From: Paenibacillus sp. FSL H7-0326 | Lineage (GTDB): Bacteria > Bacillota > Bacilli > Paenibacillales > Paenibacillaceae | NCBI RefSeq assembly: GCF_001955535.1 | Contig: NZ_MPVN01000003.1 | Location: forward strand, 62,001 to 126,000 | Length of the DNA: 64,000 bases | Reading direction: 5' to 3' | The notes under the pieces: model-generated | What the model saw: the letters and a program-made list of their open reading frames with translations, nothing else | Told to the model about the DNA's origin: nothing | The model's database searches: none | Program-made: the position numbers and the translations under genes | Part shown: one piece after another, positions 62,781 to 64,000 of the stretch | Layout of the letters: the number at the start of each line of letters is the position of its first letter | Position numbering within the stretch: position 1 is the first letter of the stretch

Positions 62781-63125
62781 ATGCAGCTAATAAATATAGC
62801 CATGGTGCAGGAGCAGCTTGACCGGTACGCGAACGAAGATTTGTATCTTCATATGGAAATGACGATGGGTGCCTATGCAGCCCATAATGATAGCTCGAAG
62901 CATCCAGCCGCAAATTTCATCAAGAACGTGCCGGTGAGATACAGCAAAGGAACCATTGTTGGTGATACCTACTATAGAGTTGGCTTGAAGACACAAGAAG
63001 GCTGGGTTTATACAGAAGGTTTGACGCATTGGGAAGAAAATGAAGAAGGACGCATTCTGCTGGCAGGCCATGACAAAGAAGGTCGATTGATCGTATCTTT
63101 GCTGCTCAGTAGAACGTTGTTTTAA
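62781..63125 (+). CDS. yojF: YojF family protein, partner of BshB2
   Basis: A 114-residue DUF1806 protein as in B. subtilis yojF-bshB2. Conserved segments are ANEDLYLHMEMTMGAYAAHND, FIKNVPVRYSKGTIVGD and EGWVYTEGLTHW. The ATG at 62781 is chosen because GGAGG lies seven bases upstream; an upstream start at 62709 would add a positively charged stretch not seen in the family. It precedes bshB2 by 15 bp. A role in bacillithiol is inferred from linkage. Confidence 0.87.
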   Translation: MQLINIAMVQEQLDRYANEDLYLHMEMTMGAYAAHNDSSKHPAANFIKNVPVRYSKGTIVGDTYYRVGLKTQEGWVYTEGLTHWEENEEGRILLAGHDKEGRLIVSLLLSRTLF

Positions 63126-63140
63126 GGAAGTGGGGTTCTT

Positions 63141-63791
63141 ATGACGCAAAATATATTAGTAGTACTTCCGCATCCGGATGACGAATCTTTCGGAATGTCA
63201 GGAACACTGGCCAAATTTGCAAGCGAAGGAGCACAGGTTACATATGCCTGTCTTACTCTGGGCGAAATGGCGCGGAATATGGGGAATCCTCCAATAGCGA
63301 ACCGTGTCACGCTGCCCGAAATTCGCAAAGAAGAGCTGAAGCAATCCTGTAGAGCGATCGGAATTCAAGATTTACGGATGCTTGGCTTCCATGACAAAAC
63401 GATTGAGTTCGAAGACCGTGATCTGCTGGATGGAGCGATTTCTGCACTGATTGAAGAATTGAATCCTTCGATTGTATTTACATTTTATCCAGGCTACAGT
63501 GTACATCCAGATCATGATGCAACGGGTGCAGCGGTTGTCAGAGTAGTTGAAGCAATGGATCGGGAGCGAAGACCTGTTGTGCAATGCCTGGCGTTCTCGA
63601 ACGGTCACAAGGAAGCTATCGGTGAACCGGATGTATTCTATGACATTCAGAAATTTAAGCTCAATAAGGTACAGTCCATCGCAGCACACAGCTCACAGTT
63701 CCGTATCTTATCAGGTGAGTCGCTTCTCAAGGACAAGCAATTTGCAGAGCGGCTGATGACGGAATACTTCTGGACTTACCCACTAAAATAA
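63141..63791 (+). CDS. bshB2: Bacillithiol biosynthesis deacetylase BshB2
   Basis: A 216-residue LmbE/PIG-L zinc deacetylase. The metal motif is LPHPDDESFG (His11, Asp13, Asp14), and the second His is in VHPDHDATG (122-125). It removes the acetyl group from GlcNAc-malate in bacillithiol synthesis. The partner yojF lies upstream. AAGTGGGG precedes the ATG. Bacillithiol is a Bacillota low-molecular-weight thiol, which fits the suggested lineage. Confidence 0.92.
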   Translation: MTQNILVVLPHPDDESFGMSGTLAKFASEGAQVTYACLTLGEMARNMGNPPIANRVTLPEIRKEELKQSCRAIGIQDLRMLGFHDKTIEFEDRDLLDGAISALIEELNPSIVFTFYPGYSVHPDHDATGAAVVRVVEAMDRERRPVVQCLAFSNGHKEAIGEPDVFYDIQKFKLNKVQSIAAHSSQFRILSGESLLKDKQFAERLMTEYFWTYPLK

Positions 63792-63818
63792 CAGATGCAT
63801 TATACGGATAATAAAGAT

Positions 63819-63860
63819 AATAGCCAATCCCTTCGTTACAAGGGGTTGGCTATTTTTTTA
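63819..63860. terminator. Intrinsic terminator after bshB2
   Basis: AATAGCCAATCCCTT and AGGGGTTGGCTATT form a 14-bp stem followed by a TTTTTTT tract. It also lies a few bases from the stop of the minus-strand partial gene. Confidence 0.88.
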
Positions 63861-63865
63861 TCTTC

Positions 63866-64000
63866 TTATTCTGCTTGCAGATGGCTCCATTTCTTCACTT
63901 CAACAGGCGAAGCCTCTATGGTCAGCTTCGTGCCATCCTCTTCATAATGAATCGTCTCGACATTCGCATGCTCATGGAAATAGGAGAGAAGATGTCCTTG
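63866..64000 (-). CDS. 3' end of a gene running off the window (unidentified)
   Basis: The last 44 codons of a minus-strand gene, stop TAA at 63866-63868. The visible part has GHLLSYFHEHANVETIHYEE and SPVEVKKWSHLQAE. The shape resembles the C-terminal end of GTPase HflX, but the similarity is too short to rely on. Only the open frame, its stop and a terminator just downstream support it. Confidence 0.55.
   Translation of the reverse strand, partial: QGHLLSYFHEHANVETIHYEEDGTKLTIEASPVEVKKWSHLQAE

Overview
The window looks like a chromosomal stretch of an endospore-forming, moderate-GC Bacillota bacterium, most likely Paenibacillus or a close relative. The evidence is a Spo0M homologue, a bacillithiol deacetylase (BshB2) with its YojF partner, a dpp-ykf murein-peptide operon as in Bacillus subtilis, a PhoX-like phosphatase followed by tatA-tatC, AGGAGG-type ribosome sites with frequent TTG/GTG starts, and many ABC sugar importers without their own ATPase. 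I saw no rRNA, tRNA, CRISPR array, prophage or insertion sequence. The identification is inferred from gene content, not from a database search.

Positions 1-12300 hold what looks like an organosulfur or organonitrogen scavenging island. It has two MalFG-type permeases, a tandemly duplicated module of NtaA/SnaA-type flavin monooxygenase plus lipoprotein binding protein (2098-4799 and 4821-7550), a convergent FAD oxidoreductase, then a nitroreductase, a third NtaA-type monooxygenase and an aldo/keto reductase. The two plus-strand operons share a sigma-A promoter with 17-bp spacing and a leader with the core ACCGGACRACCGGAGA that runs into a terminator-like hairpin. This suggests common control by attenuation.

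Positions 12300-21130 hold a LysR regulator divergent from a peptide ABC importer (binding protein and DppBCDF-like subunits), followed by an M20 peptidase and a RimK-like ATP-grasp ligase. From 21150 to 35220 come a serine hydrolase, an AraC regulator, a GH127 arabinofuranosidase with a GPH-family transporter, a frameshifted MFS exporter with its TetR regulator, and a PucR regulator divergent from an oligosaccharide-type ABC importer plus an amidohydrolase.

Positions 35350-47620 are mixed housekeeping and accessory genes: an unrecognised protein, a UbiD decarboxylase, a two-gene chromate transporter, a eukaryotic-type Ser/Thr kinase, an AEC carrier, a lipase-like hydrolase, an MFS transporter, phoX-tatA-tatC, and a DUF3870 protein. 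Positions 47847-56703 are the dppABCDE-ykfABC operon for import and breakdown of cell-wall peptides. Downstream are two DUF1835 paralogues, a cysteine-cluster protein, a pair of 42-bp dispersed-type repeats, a GntR-controlled ABC operon with a perfect operator palindrome, Spo0M, yojF-bshB2, and the 3' end of an unidentified minus-strand gene at the right edge.
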